DNA from: G963665925 sp963676345
GTDB lineage: Bacteria; Bacillota; Clostridia; Peptostreptococcales; Acidaminobacteraceae
Direction of reading: 5' to 3'
Length of the DNA: 64,000 nucleotides
Assembly: GCA_963676345.2 (NCBI GenBank)
Contig: CAXXTS010000001.1
Location: 124,001-188,000, forward strand
Made by a program: the position numbers and the translations under genes. Shown in pieces: positions 35,211 to 44,489 of this stretch. Each line of letters opens with the position of its first letter. Positions within the stretch are counted from its first letter, which is position 1. The notes under the pieces are model-generated. The model was not told the DNA's origin, made no database searches, and saw only the letters and a program-made list of their open reading frames with translations.

Positions 35211-35229
35211 ATGGTAGAATATAACATAA
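35211..35229 (+). promoter_or_regulatory. promoter of the GNAT gene, shared with attC6/attC9
   Basis: ATGGTAGAATATAACATAA contains the extended -10 TGGTAGAAT (35212-35220), 31 bases before the ATG at 35251. The same 19 bases occur in attC6 and attC9. Confidence 0.55.
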
Positions 35230-35250
35230 TTAAATAGAGGAGGTTTTTCC

Positions 35251-35832
35251 ATGACAAATGAAAAGATGCAAGAGCAAGCACCTGCGACATATCAACAAAG
35301 GCACACATTAAAAACAGGTCAAACACTCATTATTAGAACACCTAAACTAGGAGATGAAGTTGCACTCATTCCTTTAATGAAACAATTAGACACTGAAACC
35401 CGGTTTTTAGCAAGAGCACCAGGCGAGTTTAATATGACCGAAGAGCAGGAGCGTGAGTTCATTAAGGGATTTTTCGATAACGAAAACAAATGTTTTCTAA
35501 TCGCAGAAGTTGACAATGAAATCATAGGGACTTGTTCAGTGGGGAGGCCATCCATTCAAAAGAGATACCTGCACCGTGCTGCAATGGGGATTGGACTCAG
35601 AAAAGCAAATTGGCATCAGGGTATTGGAAAAAAAATGATGCAAGCTTGTATAGATTGGTGTAAAAACAGCGGTATTGAACAGCTAGAACTCGGAGTTGTC
35701 ACAGAAAATACACGCGCACTGTCTATGTACAAAAGCTTTGGGTTTGAAATTTCCGGAACCCAAAAACATGCTTTAAAATACGAAGACGGAACCTATGCAG
35801 ATGAATACTCTATGGTTTTGTTCATAAAATAA
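35251..35832 (+). CDS. GNAT family N-acetyltransferase (RimJ/RimL-like)
   Basis: The 193-aa acetyltransferase carries the RimJ/RimL-type core: a strand KCFLIAEVDNEIIGTCSVG, the loop GLRKANWHQGIGKKMMQACI, and LELGVVTENTRALSMYKSFG near the end. The AGGAGG site is strong. It may acetylate protein N-termini, polyamines or small molecules; the substrate is unknown. A stem with T-run follows at ~35900. Confidence 0.88.
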   Translation: MTNEKMQEQAPATYQQRHTLKTGQTLIIRTPKLGDEVALIPLMKQLDTETRFLARAPGEFNMTEEQEREFIKGFFDNENKCFLIAEVDNEIIGTCSVGRPSIQKRYLHRAAMGIGLRKANWHQGIGKKMMQACIDWCKNSGIEQLELGVVTENTRALSMYKSFGFEISGTQKHALKYEDGTYADEYSMVLFIK

Positions 35833-35899
35833 GAACCTCTGCAAGGTGATTCATTTTATATTTGATATACACTTACCACATCTTAAATTTCACAAAGAA

Positions 35900-35950
35900 T
35901 AAGCACATGTAAATGGATAGACTACATCCCATACATGTGCTTATATTTTT
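35900..35950. terminator. terminator between convergent acetyltransferase genes
   Basis: AAGCACATGTA pairs with TACATGTGCTT, followed by ATATTTTT. It can serve both genes. Confidence 0.65.
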
Positions 35951-35954
35951 CAAG

Positions 35955-36458
35955 TTATCCTTTGAGCTTGAGTGACATATCATACCACTGTGCGCCACCA
36001 TGCACCGAATCTGATAGCCCATCGTTCTGATAACCGAACTGCTCATAGTACTTAATAAGATGGTCCTTGCAAATCAATAGAATCTGCTCTTTATCTTCAT
36101 TTTTTCCAAACTCAATAAAACGGCGCATCAATTGTGCTGCAATACCCTTGTTCTGATAATTAGGATGGACATCCAGACCAAATATAACAAGGCTTCTATT
36201 TGCATCATCGTGGGCATCCATACTTTCAAAGTAATGGTCCTCAATTTTATCTGCATCAAACGCGGCGCCATTAATAAAGCCAATTATTTCTTGATCTATT
36301 TCTGCCACAAAAAATCCTTTTGAATACGCGTTGTAGCGCATCCTAATGGTCTGCTTCGGTGCAGCTTCAGCAGCAGGAAAGCAAACGCCTTCTATTTCAG
36401 CAATACGGTCTATATCAGCCTGATTTGCAGTTCGAATGGTTAATGATGATGTGTTCAT
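35955..36458 (-). CDS. GNAT family N-acetyltransferase
   Basis: This 167-aa protein starts with LTIRTANQADIDRIAEIE, and has the acetyl-CoA motif FGLDVHPNYQNKGIAAQLMR and a C-terminal KYYEQFGYQNDG. The early CFPAAEAAPKQTIRMR resembles the arylalkylamine acetyltransferase type found in many Gram-positives. It is monocistronic. Confidence 0.86.
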   Translation of the reverse strand: MNTSSLTIRTANQADIDRIAEIEGVCFPAAEAAPKQTIRMRYNAYSKGFFVAEIDQEIIGFINGAAFDADKIEDHYFESMDAHDDANRSLVIFGLDVHPNYQNKGIAAQLMRRFIEFGKNEDKEQILLICKDHLIKYYEQFGYQNDGLSDSVHGGAQWYDMSLKLKG

Positions 36459-36759
36459 TTTATGTCACTCCTTTGTAATGGTCATATTTTGAGTTTCGTA
36501 TTTCATGTCTATAGATCTCGCTTGTGAATCTTCAATGAAATATCATATGCTATAAATCTGCTCTAAGTTGTCTTGATAGGCACATTAAACTTACTGAACT
36601 CAGCTTACTAAAATGTCCAGACCTGGTCAATGCCCCTCTTCATCTTTGTAATATCTACAGGCTGTGTTAAAATAGGACAGTCGATAAAGGTCTTATACAG
36701 TCAACGACACGTCAAAAGAGTCATAAGTAGAGTATTAAAATAGAAAATGAGGCAGTCCA
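36459..36759. other. divergent intergenic region with an extended -10 promoter
   Basis: TGTTAAAAT at 36665-36673 is the same extended -10 box as in attC2 and attC3, 87 bases ahead of the radical SAM gene. A second TATTAAAAT lies near 36733. No gene is seen. Confidence 0.5.
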
Positions 36760-37635
36760 TTGAATAAACCACCTTTAAAAAAGTTCAAACGCATTTTTCT
36801 AGAAATTACCAACAGATGCAATCTGGCGTGCAGTTTTTGTCCACCTTCAAAAAGGGAGAAAATCAGCATGACACCTCAAGCATTTGAGACAATCCTTCAA
36901 AAAATAGAAGGTCATGGTGATCATATATACCTGCATGTAAAAGGAGAGCCTCTATTTCATAATGCCTTTGCTGAAATTTTGTCACTGAGTTCCCAGTACG
37001 GCAAAAAGCTCAATATCACAACCAATGGAACTTTGCTTCATAAACATAAAAATACCATTTTAAATTGCTCAGCAGTCAGGTTGGTTAACCTTTCACTTCA
37101 GAGCTTTGAAAATCATTCTAACAAAGCAGCATATTACGCCTATCTAAACCAGGTGCTTGAATTTATAGAACAAGGTCTTGGGTCAACTCAAATCATTTTC
37201 GAACTCAGAATATGGAACGGGGTATCTAAGGATGATTTAAGTACACACTACATCGAAACGGTTCAGTTCTTTGAAGAAAATCTAGGCATCACTATACCAG
37301 TCACTCAGCAAAACACCAAGGGACTACATGGGAAAAGCCAAATTTATATCTCAAAAGGCTATGAATTCGAGTGGCCCAGCCTGACCAACACTTATGTTTC
37401 CAATAGTGGCAACTGCTATGGTTTGAGACGTCAAATCGCAATTTTGTCTGATGGAACCGTTGTGCCATGCTGCTTAGATGCAGAAGGGGGCATTTCACTA
37501 GGCAACATCTTTGAGTCTGACTTTCAAAGCATTGTTACTTCAACACGCGCGGTCGCTATTCGAACAGGCTTTGAAAACAGAAAAATTATTGAACCGCTCT
37601 GTCAGCACTGCAGCTACCGCGAACAATATGTGTAA
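36760..37635 (+). CDS. radical SAM protein with SPASM domain
   Basis: The 291-aa protein has the radical SAM CxxxCxxC cluster in EITNRCNLACSFCPP near residue 20, a GEPLFH glycine-rich motif and a C-terminal SPASM-like part: CYGLRRQIAILSDGTVVPCC, GNIFE and a final CQHCSY that would bind an auxiliary Fe-S cluster. Such enzymes modify peptides or mature other enzymes; no precursor peptide is seen nearby. The start is TTG 36760. A strong hairpin follows (37645-37684). Confidence 0.87.
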   Translation: MNKPPLKKFKRIFLEITNRCNLACSFCPPSKREKISMTPQAFETILQKIEGHGDHIYLHVKGEPLFHNAFAEILSLSSQYGKKLNITTNGTLLHKHKNTILNCSAVRLVNLSLQSFENHSNKAAYYAYLNQVLEFIEQGLGSTQIIFELRIWNGVSKDDLSTHYIETVQFFEENLGITIPVTQQNTKGLHGKSQIYISKGYEFEWPSLTNTYVSNSGNCYGLRRQIAILSDGTVVPCCLDAEGGISLGNIFESDFQSIVTSTRAVAIRTGFENRKIIEPLCQHCSYREQYV

Positions 37636-37644
37636 AGCAAAAGG

Positions 37645-37684
37645 CCCCTCATCCGTTTACTATATGAAAGAAACCGGTGAGGGG
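37645..37684. terminator. hairpin after the radical SAM gene
   Basis: CCCCTCATCCGTTT pairs with AAACCGGTGAGGGG with one or two mismatches. No T-run follows, so termination is uncertain. Confidence 0.4.
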
Positions 37685-37823
37685 TCATAATGGTTGTGGG
37701 AGCGCTAAGGCCATGCACAGCTTTGTATATCGAACACATACACTGTGTGTTATTCTCATTTGAACTGGGTATAAACTGAATGGAACATGACATTAGACCC
37801 AAGATGATTGAGAGGGAGATCAT

Positions 37824-39302
37824 TTGAAAAGAAATATAGTTTCCCATATCCTTTCGCCAGAAATCCATGAAAAGGTTCTGGCTGTAATACAAGAAAAAGA
37901 TTTGGTAGAGCTTCGTATTGATAAATACGAAGAATTTTTTCATGCCCTCATGCATGTAGACCCCAAAATGTTTATTGTTGAAATCGAAGATGAATATAAT
38001 CCATATATTAAAATCATTAGAATTATGAAAAAATCCGCGCTGACTAAAGATGTTCCCATTCTGGTCGTTGTTTCAAGCGAAGATGAAGCGTTGATCGAAT
38101 CCATTACGCAACTTGATATACAAGGCATTATTTATCCACCGTTTACTGGAAATGTTATTCATCTTATACTGACTAATATGCTCAAGACAAGAAACTATCA
38201 AGAGCTCAGACAGTTAGACCAAGATATGCAAACTGTCCAGTCTGTTATGATATCAAGTCTTGCTTCACTTGCTGAATACCGGGACCCTGAAACGGGTGAA
38301 CACATTAAGCGTACTCAGAATTACGTTAAAGCTCTTGCACTTTCACTTAGAAATAAGGGGCTTTATACTGAAGAACTTACTGATGAGAATATTGAAGCAA
38401 TCTATATGTCTGTGCCACTTCACGATATTGGCAAGGTAGGCATACGCGATGAAATACTCTTAAAACCCGGTCGTCTGACAGATGAAGAGTTTGAAATCAT
38501 GAAAACCCACGCTGCCCTCGGCTATGAAACCATCATTAATGTTGGCAGCAAACTCAAGAACAACACTTTTTTAGAATACGCTGCTGATGTGGCTTATACC
38601 CACCATGAGAAGTTTGATGGTACAGGCTATCCAAGAGGTCTGTCTGGAAAAGACATACCACTTGTCGGTAGACTGATGGCTGTTGCAGATGTATACGACG
38701 CCCTAACCAGCAAACGTGTCTATAAGGATGCAATGTCTCATGATGAAGCAATGGAAATACTTCGAAGCGGTAAGGGAAAACACTTTGATCCTGACATCGT
38801 AAACTGTGTCATTGGACTTGAAGCGACCTTTAGAAATATTGCCATGACCTATAAAGATAGTGATAGTGAAAATCACAACTATATTCATTTGATTGATTTG
38901 TTAAAAGACAATCTGCTACGAAAAATTCTTGTGGTCGAGGACAGTCGAATTGTTCGTGAAATTACAAGAAACCAGCTGAAATCAATAGGTTTTGAAGTCG
39001 ATACTGCCATGGACGGACAAGAAGGCTATGAGGCCATTGCGAATAATAATTATGATCTGGTGCTACTCGATATTGAAATGCCTAAGCTAAATGGCTACGA
39101 AATGGCAACTAAGGTTTTAAACGTAAAGAAAGATGCCATTCTCATTGCCATGACCGCAGCTGATTTCAATACGAATGTTGGTACCCTCAAAGAATTTGGC
39201 ATATCAGGTCTCATCTTAAAGCCTATTGACTTCAATCGACTGGCAACACTGTATACAGAAGCCCTTAGAAATAAACATGGAAGGCTTAAGCCAAAAGCCT
39301 AA
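37824..39302 (+). CDS. HD-GYP phosphodiesterase between two receiver domains
   Basis: The 492-aa protein has a degenerate N-terminal receiver-like domain (~1-120), an HD-GYP domain (~150-335) and a C-terminal receiver (~365-485). The HD-GYP part keeps MSVPLHDIGKVG, the HHEKFDGTGYPRG motif and further His residues, so it should break down c-di-GMP. The C-terminal receiver keeps ILVVEDSRIVRE and the phospho-acceptor Asp in LVLLDIEMPKLNG. The first receiver lacks the usual Asp. A cognate kinase is not in the window. AGGGAG precedes the TTG start. Confidence 0.9.
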   Translation: MKRNIVSHILSPEIHEKVLAVIQEKDLVELRIDKYEEFFHALMHVDPKMFIVEIEDEYNPYIKIIRIMKKSALTKDVPILVVVSSEDEALIESITQLDIQGIIYPPFTGNVIHLILTNMLKTRNYQELRQLDQDMQTVQSVMISSLASLAEYRDPETGEHIKRTQNYVKALALSLRNKGLYTEELTDENIEAIYMSVPLHDIGKVGIRDEILLKPGRLTDEEFEIMKTHAALGYETIINVGSKLKNNTFLEYAADVAYTHHEKFDGTGYPRGLSGKDIPLVGRLMAVADVYDALTSKRVYKDAMSHDEAMEILRSGKGKHFDPDIVNCVIGLEATFRNIAMTYKDSDSENHNYIHLIDLLKDNLLRKILVVEDSRIVREITRNQLKSIGFEVDTAMDGQEGYEAIANNNYDLVLLDIEMPKLNGYEMATKVLNVKKDAILIAMTAADFNTNVGTLKEFGISGLILKPIDFNRLATLYTEALRNKHGRLKPKA

Positions 39303-39318
39303 AACGAGAAATTATAAT

Positions 39319-39350
39319 GACTATTCCAATTATAGGAATAGTCGTTTTTA
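39319..39350 (+). terminator. intrinsic terminator
   Basis: GACTATTCC and GGAATAGTC form a stem around AATTATA, followed by GTTTTTAT. Confidence 0.85.
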
Positions 39351-39418
39351 TGTCAAATAATGCTATAATATAGTATGGAAAACCTACTTAATATCCATAT
39401 CAGAAAGGGTGTGTACGC

Positions 39419-40318
39419 TTGAAACGCATAAAGAAAGAGCATAAAATATTTGCATTTTCACCTGATAATAAACCCGTTCTCAAAGTGAACTCAGGAGAAG
39501 AAGTCATTTTTGAAACGACGGATTGCTACAATGACCATCTTAAGGACAGTACCTGTCAGCGCAGTGATCTCAACGATGATGATGCCAACCCGGCAACGGG
39601 TCCCCTATACATACACGAAGCAGAACCCGGTGACACACTTAAAGTTGAAATTGTAAGTATTGATCTCGATGATTATGGCATCATGGCTATTGGTCCTGGC
39701 TCAGGTCCAGCTGGCGATTATATTCAGGATGAAGAAACGCGAATCATGAAAATTGAAGGCAAGACGATTCATTTTTCTAAATCGCTTAAGCTTGAAGCAC
39801 GTCCCATGATTGGCGTCATTGGCACTGCACCTGAAATGAAATCGATTTCAACGATTGTACCCGATGCACACGGTGGCAATATGGACTGCAGATCCATAAC
39901 AGAGGGTTCCATTGTCTTTTTACCAGTCAATGTGACCGGTGGACTTCTTTCAATGGGAGATTTACACGCAATCATGGGAGATGGTGAAACCGGTGGGTGT
40001 GGCGTTGAATCAGGGGGACAGGTTACCGTGCGCGTTAGTGTGTTAAAAGACTGTCCACTCCCGCTTCCAGCCGTAGTATCAGAAGAAAAACTCATGTGCA
40101 TCACATCAAAAAAGACGCTGGATGAAGCAGCACATAGCTGTGTCAAAGACATTCACAATTTCCTCGTTCAAACCGTTGGCATTGAGTCTAAGGAAGCCAA
40201 TATGTTCATTTCAGCAACTGGACAACTTAAAGTCTGTCAAATTGTCGATCCACTCTTAACTGTACGAATGGAAGTTGAGCTAGACCACCTCCGCGCTTAT
40301 GGATATGAAATCGACTAA
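39419..40318 (+). CDS. acetamidase/formamidase family protein
   Basis: The 299-aa protein belongs to the FmdA/AmdA family, which cleaves formamide or acetamide to ammonia. Family motifs are visible: NPATGPLYIHEAEPGDTLKV, DAHGGNMDCRSITEGS and MGDLHAIMGDGETGGCGVE. The start is a TTG with AGAAAGGG ahead. It is followed 24 bases later by an AraC-type regulator, which may control it. Length is normal. Confidence 0.9.
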   Translation: MKRIKKEHKIFAFSPDNKPVLKVNSGEEVIFETTDCYNDHLKDSTCQRSDLNDDDANPATGPLYIHEAEPGDTLKVEIVSIDLDDYGIMAIGPGSGPAGDYIQDEETRIMKIEGKTIHFSKSLKLEARPMIGVIGTAPEMKSISTIVPDAHGGNMDCRSITEGSIVFLPVNVTGGLLSMGDLHAIMGDGETGGCGVESGGQVTVRVSVLKDCPLPLPAVVSEEKLMCITSKKTLDEAAHSCVKDIHNFLVQTVGIESKEANMFISATGQLKVCQIVDPLLTVRMEVELDHLRAYGYEID

Positions 40319-40342
40319 GATTTGACATAAGGGGCGATAAAT

Positions 40343-41173
40343 ATGATCAAATCCTTTGAAGTAGAAGAACCACTCAGTCAGCTCGTTAAAGGACTGTGGT
40401 ATGTAAAGAGGGAGGGGCTTTCAAAATCAGAGCAACATGATATTATTCCACCTTCAGGTGTCATACATATTGTATATAATATGGCGGACACATACTGCCT
40501 CATTTCCGAAAACAAGTGTATAACTGTCCCTGACATTGTTCTTGTGGGACAATTTAAAAGGCCGCTTCAAGTTAAATACCAGACGAATTTGCACCAGTTA
40601 GGGATTGCACTGTCACCGGCAGCGCTCAGCTTTATGTTTAACACCGTTGGCGGGCTCTATACAGAAGCAATGGTAGACTGTAGTCAATTTGAGTCCATGC
40701 AAAATCTACACAAGCTGGTTCGTAAAGCTATGCTTCATTCTAAAGAGAATGCAGAGGGTATTTTTGAGCCTATTCTGGCTTACTTCAAGGCCTATTATCA
40801 CAAAATGCTTGATGAACCAGAAGCGCAGGCGCCCTTTAAAATGGTAACAGACATTGTTGAATATATTGAAACTGAAAACGGTCAGCTTGAAGTGCGAGAT
40901 TTAGCCTACAACTTCAATTATTCTATAAGTGCAATTGAGCGACTTTTTAAAAGGCATATTGGACTCACGCCAAAAACTTATTTAAATATTATACGATTTC
41001 GTAAAGCCGTACTCAGCGAAGACCCCACCAGCCTTTTTTATGACCAGTCCCATTTCATAAAGCAGTGTAAAAAATACACATCAAAAATCCCGAGAGCCTT
41101 ATCTGAGTCTGAGGAACTCACATTTTTACACGTCCTTGGCCTAGTTGGTGAAGAGGGGACATTAAAGCGCTGA
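40343..41173 (+). CDS. AraC family transcription regulator
   Basis: The 276-aa protein has an N-terminal ligand-type domain (DUF6597-like; SGVIHIVYNM, LVGQFKRPLQV) and a C-terminal double helix-turn-helix (residues ~180-265; LEVRDLAYNFNYSISAIERL, FKRHIGLTPKTYLNIIRF, FYDQSHFIKQCKKYT). It lies directly after the formamidase gene in the same direction. The last ~15 residues carry no known motif. Confidence 0.87.
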   Translation: MIKSFEVEEPLSQLVKGLWYVKREGLSKSEQHDIIPPSGVIHIVYNMADTYCLISENKCITVPDIVLVGQFKRPLQVKYQTNLHQLGIALSPAALSFMFNTVGGLYTEAMVDCSQFESMQNLHKLVRKAMLHSKENAEGIFEPILAYFKAYYHKMLDEPEAQAPFKMVTDIVEYIETENGQLEVRDLAYNFNYSISAIERLFKRHIGLTPKTYLNIIRFRKAVLSEDPTSLFYDQSHFIKQCKKYTSKIPRALSESEELTFLHVLGLVGEEGTLKR

Positions 41174-41255
41174 TTTTTTACAATTCACGACACAACAAAG
41201 TCTTTATACTCTTTATGTAGAAACCATTAAGTACTGCAATAAGGAGGCAGGTATT

Positions 41256-42026
41256 ATGAGTCACGCAATACTCTACTATTTTTCTGGAACTGGAAACACA
41301 AAAAGAGCCGCTGAGGCCATTCAAGAAACCTTTGAAAAACAGGCTGTCACCTGTGACTTGATAAATATGGAGGATGCAAAGCCTAAGTCCATTCGTGAAG
41401 CATTAAACGCTTCACCGATTTTTATTGGCCTTTGTTTTCCAGTAGCCATACAATCAACTTTTCCTCTGGTTTGGGATTTTGTTGAAAGTTTACCAGACGG
41501 CAAGGGGCAAAAAATATTCATGGTTGACACAATGGACGCCTTTTCGGGTGGCGTTGTAGGGCCCATGAAAAAGCATCTTACCGAGAAAGGCTACCAGTGT
41601 GTGGGGGCTATAGAACTCAAAATGTCCAATAGCATGCGTACAAAAGAAAAGTCTAAAATCAGCCTTGAGCAAAAAAATGAAAAGGCCCTGATTCGGGCTC
41701 AACGGTTTGCACAAATGGTTTTAGACGGCAAAAGTCACTGGGAGAGGATTCCACTGCTTTCAGACTGGATGCGCAGCATATCAAAAAACCGTAAGATATG
41801 GACTCAAACAAGTGGTCGCATATCTGTAGAGCATGAACGTTGTATTCGCTGTAAGCTCTGCTTAAGCGCATGTCCCGTAAACGCAATTTCCATGAAAGAT
41901 GAACGCATACAAATTGATCACACGCGTTGTATCAGCTGTATGCGGTGTGTAAATCATTGTCCAACCAATGCCTTTTTACTTGATAAAAAAAGGGTATATC
42001 AACAAAAGAACGGTATGCCCAAATAG
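41256..42026 (+). CDS. EFR1-type flavodoxin-ferredoxin protein
   Basis: The 256-aa protein fuses a flavodoxin-like domain (YYFSGTGNTKRAAEAI with the phosphate loop) to two 4Fe-4S ferredoxin motifs near the C-terminus: CIRCKLCLSACPVNAI and CISCMRCVNHCPTNAF. EFR1 family proteins are common in clostridia and are thought to pass electrons in redox metabolism; the partner is unknown. AAGGAGG lies before the ATG. Confidence 0.9.
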   Translation: MSHAILYYFSGTGNTKRAAEAIQETFEKQAVTCDLINMEDAKPKSIREALNASPIFIGLCFPVAIQSTFPLVWDFVESLPDGKGQKIFMVDTMDAFSGGVVGPMKKHLTEKGYQCVGAIELKMSNSMRTKEKSKISLEQKNEKALIRAQRFAQMVLDGKSHWERIPLLSDWMRSISKNRKIWTQTSGRISVEHERCIRCKLCLSACPVNAISMKDERIQIDHTRCISCMRCVNHCPTNAFLLDKKRVYQQKNGMPK

Positions 42027-42085
42027 GAAATTAAAAGGGCGCACACACGCTAGCATTACGAGTGTACATTCAGATAGGAGGCTTT

Positions 42086-42961
42086 ATGTCATCATATTCC
42101 AGTACTGTCCTTCGTCACGTCAAACTGCTCAGGCTCTTTCTTCTCGTTCTTGTTCTGACTACGACCGTTACAAGTGTCAGTTTTGCCGATGCCGCGCCTA
42201 AACCTTCTCTAGACATAACCATTGAAAACATTGATGGCACGTCTTGTCTGATTGATTTGCTCATTCGTCAAGATACTCAAAACCCGAACTTCGAAGTCGA
42301 AGCGCCCTGGTTTCTTGATGAATCGGATATGCAAGCCCAGTACGACATAATTAAGTCATATTCCGAAGAGGGATATAGGCCGGCAATGGCCACCGGATTT
42401 AATCCGATTTCCGGCACTGCTTACACTCAAATTGAAGACAGGCGTGCCCATGTCTCCTTTGGCTATATGCTGCCAACAACGTTCAAAGTCATTGCTGTTT
42501 CAGACACAGGCCGTGTTTATGTTTCACAAGAAATTCATAAGCGTGCATTCAACTCTACAATGACCTTTAATGCAAAAACAGGGCAGATTAAAGAATCATC
42601 CAACTTAGGTGTATATGCATTTATTTTTACACTTACCTTTGTTATTACAGTCATAATTGAAGAGCTTGTACTGGTCTTATTCAGAATGAAATCTAAAAAG
42701 AATTTCAAAGTGGTCTTTTATGTCAATGTACTCACTCAGGTACTATTAGCCCTCGCAGTATTTTCAGCATCCTATTTCTTAGGCGTGCTCATAGCAATCT
42801 TTGTACTACTCATAATGGAGTTAATCATATTCATTATCGAAATGATTGTATTCATCATTAAACTTGATCATCCATCTAAACTGAGAAAAGGACTCTATGG
42901 ACTTACAGCTAATCTTGCAAGCCTAGTACTTGGCACCGCGCTCGTTGGCTTGATTTCATAA
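42086..42961 (+). CDS. exported membrane protein of unknown function
   Basis: The start ATG 42086 follows AGGAGG; the open frame begins at 42062. The 291-aa protein has a signal sequence (LLRLFLLVLVLTTTVTSVSFA), a ~130-residue external part (ENIDGTSCLIDLLIRQD) and three or four membrane helices from ~180 (FIFTLTFVITVIIEELVLVL, then VLLALAVFSASYFLGVLIAI). I do not recognise the family. It ends on the base where the next gene starts (TAATG), so the two are coupled. Confidence 0.65.
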   Translation: MSSYSSTVLRHVKLLRLFLLVLVLTTTVTSVSFADAAPKPSLDITIENIDGTSCLIDLLIRQDTQNPNFEVEAPWFLDESDMQAQYDIIKSYSEEGYRPAMATGFNPISGTAYTQIEDRRAHVSFGYMLPTTFKVIAVSDTGRVYVSQEIHKRAFNSTMTFNAKTGQIKESSNLGVYAFIFTLTFVITVIIEELVLVLFRMKSKKNFKVVFYVNVLTQVLLALAVFSASYFLGVLIAIFVLLIMELIIFIIEMIVFIIKLDHPSKLRKGLYGLTANLASLVLGTALVGLIS

Positions 42962-43587
42962 TGAAAAGCGAGGTAATGAACATGAAACATATACGCACAC
43001 AATTTATTACAGGCCTATTTGTTGTTTTACCAATAGGCATTACTTTCTGGGTCATTGTCAAAGCCTTTAATATGCTTGACCTGATTATTGGTCGCACCTT
43101 ATACCAGCTTATAGGCATGAGAATACCCGGACTTGGGCTGATTGTCACTTTACTCCTTGTTTACGCCATAGGGGGAATTACAAGCAACTTTATGGGTAAA
43201 AAGCTCCATGAATATCTGGAACGCCTTTTTGAAAACCTGCCCATCATTAAAACGATATACATTCCTGTCAAAGATATCCTAAAAAACTTTGCCAATGACA
43301 AGTCCAATAATTTCAAAAAGGCCGTCCTTGTAAAATACCCTATGGAGGGGAGTCATAGTATCGGTTTTATCACCAAAGAACAAATTGAAATTGATGGTGA
43401 AATCCTGACATCCATCTTTATTCCCACAACCCCCAATCCAACGAGTGGGTTTTTGGTGTATATGAAACCGGATATGTACACGGAACTGGACATAAGTGTT
43501 GAAGTTGCACTCAAAACAATCATTTCACTTGGGTCTGTATCCCCAAATCACGTCCTTTCTAAGGGGCAAACCCATACAAAAGCTTAA
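42961..43587 (+). CDS. DUF502 membrane protein
   Basis: The 208-aa protein matches DUF502: QFITGLFVVLPIGITFWVI at the start, a second helix GLGLIVTLLLVYAIGG, then LPIIKTIYIPVKDILKNF and the soluble part FIPTTPNPTSGFLVYM. The family is widespread in bacteria and its role is unknown. The start overlaps the previous stop by one base; an internal ATG at 42979 with a better ribosome site (GAGG) may be the true start. Confidence 0.85.
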   Translation: MKSEVMNMKHIRTQFITGLFVVLPIGITFWVIVKAFNMLDLIIGRTLYQLIGMRIPGLGLIVTLLLVYAIGGITSNFMGKKLHEYLERLFENLPIIKTIYIPVKDILKNFANDKSNNFKKAVLVKYPMEGSHSIGFITKEQIEIDGEILTSIFIPTTPNPTSGFLVYMKPDMYTELDISVEVALKTIISLGSVSPNHVLSKGQTHTKA

Positions 43588-43887
43588 ATGAGCCTTTGTA
43601 AAGTTTTTATATATTTTACAGCTTGTATACAGTATATATTAAAGGGGCCATTGATATTTCAACACTTTTTCATGCGCTGAGTTGCACACTTTGAAAACCT
43701 ATATAATGAACTTACAAAACAAGAGTATTGTCAATAGGCAATTGCCCGATAAATGCAAATTTTAACTATTGATTTTCTCATAGTTTCCGCTTATATTCTA
43801 GTTACAGGAAAACAATTGAGACGCGCCCACAGACTACTTTATAGCGTCTTGTTTTTCTAATCATAACCACATTGAGGAGCGATAGCT
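43588..43887. other. intergenic region before the acyl-carrier-like gene
   Basis: TATAAT at 43702-43707 may be a -10 box, without a clear -35. The palindrome GGCAATTGCC occurs near 43738. No gene is seen. Confidence 0.4.
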
Positions 43888-44115
43888 ATGGTGAAAAAAG
43901 AAGTTTTAAATATCATTGCAGATCAAATTGATGCAGATGTTTCAGAGCTCTCTGTACGCATGTCTCTATTTGATGATTTATCCCTAGATCAGGAAGAACT
44001 GCTTTCAATTTGCTCTCTAATTGAAGATGCATTTGATATTGAGTTCGATGATGCATTTATTGAACAGCTCGACACAATTCAGGATATCATTCAGTATACA
44101 AAGGACAGTATTTAA
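43888..44115 (+). CDS. acyl carrier protein-like, degenerate attachment motif
   Basis: The 75-aa acidic four-helix protein looks like an acyl carrier protein: KKEVLNIIADQIDADVSELS, then SLFDDLSLDQEELLSICSLI and FDIEFDDAFIEQLDTIQDII. At the site where the phosphopantetheine Ser lies in a DSL motif, here it reads L-S-L-D. The Ser is present but its preceding Asp is replaced. It may carry acyl groups for a specialised purpose, or none. It stands apart from fatty-acid genes. GAGGAG precedes the ATG. Confidence 0.75.
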   Translation: MVKKEVLNIIADQIDADVSELSVRMSLFDDLSLDQEELLSICSLIEDAFDIEFDDAFIEQLDTIQDIIQYTKDSI

Positions 44116-44141
44116 GCATTCAGTTTTAAAAGGTGATTAAA

Positions 44142-44324
44142 GTGAACAACAAAGATGATTTTACAACTTATGACGACTTCGCTTTTCAAAAGCAAAAGAA
44201 CAAAAAACGCTATGAGTCAAAAAAGAAGTATCATTACGATGAATTCGATGATGATGGTGATTTGCTGGACCGAAAAAAACGCAAGCATCTGAAAAAAACA
44301 AAAAACAATAGCCATTATTACTAA
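44142..44324 (+). CDS. small highly charged protein
   Basis: The 60-aa protein is rich in Lys, Asp and Tyr (KKRYESKKKYHYDEFDDDGD). GTG 44142 is preceded by AAAGGTGA; an earlier in-frame GTG at 44133 overlaps that site. It lies 26 bases after the acyl-carrier-like gene, probably in the same transcript. No family is recognised. Confidence 0.55.
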   Translation: MNNKDDFTTYDDFAFQKQKNKKRYESKKKYHYDEFDDDGDLLDRKKRKHLKKTKNNSHYY

Positions 44325-44345
44325 TTTAATAAAACATACACCACT

Positions 44346-44375
44346 AAAGGACTCTTAATTTAAAGAGTCCTTTTT
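44346..44375 (+). terminator. intrinsic terminator
   Basis: AAGGACTCTT pairs with AAGAGTCCTT, followed by TTT. It ends the acyl-carrier-like operon. Confidence 0.85.
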
Positions 44376-44489
44376 ATGTTCATTTCGTTTATCAGTTTTT
44401 TAACAATACATCTTCAAATCTATGCTCAGTATGTTACACTTGAATATGTGAGTGAAGACGAAGATTTAAGCCAGAAAGGACAATTTAAC

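Noticed and set aside
44376..44489. N-terminal extension of CsaA
   Set aside because: It begins at the end of an intrinsic terminator, and the correctly spaced ribosome site is for ATG 44490.
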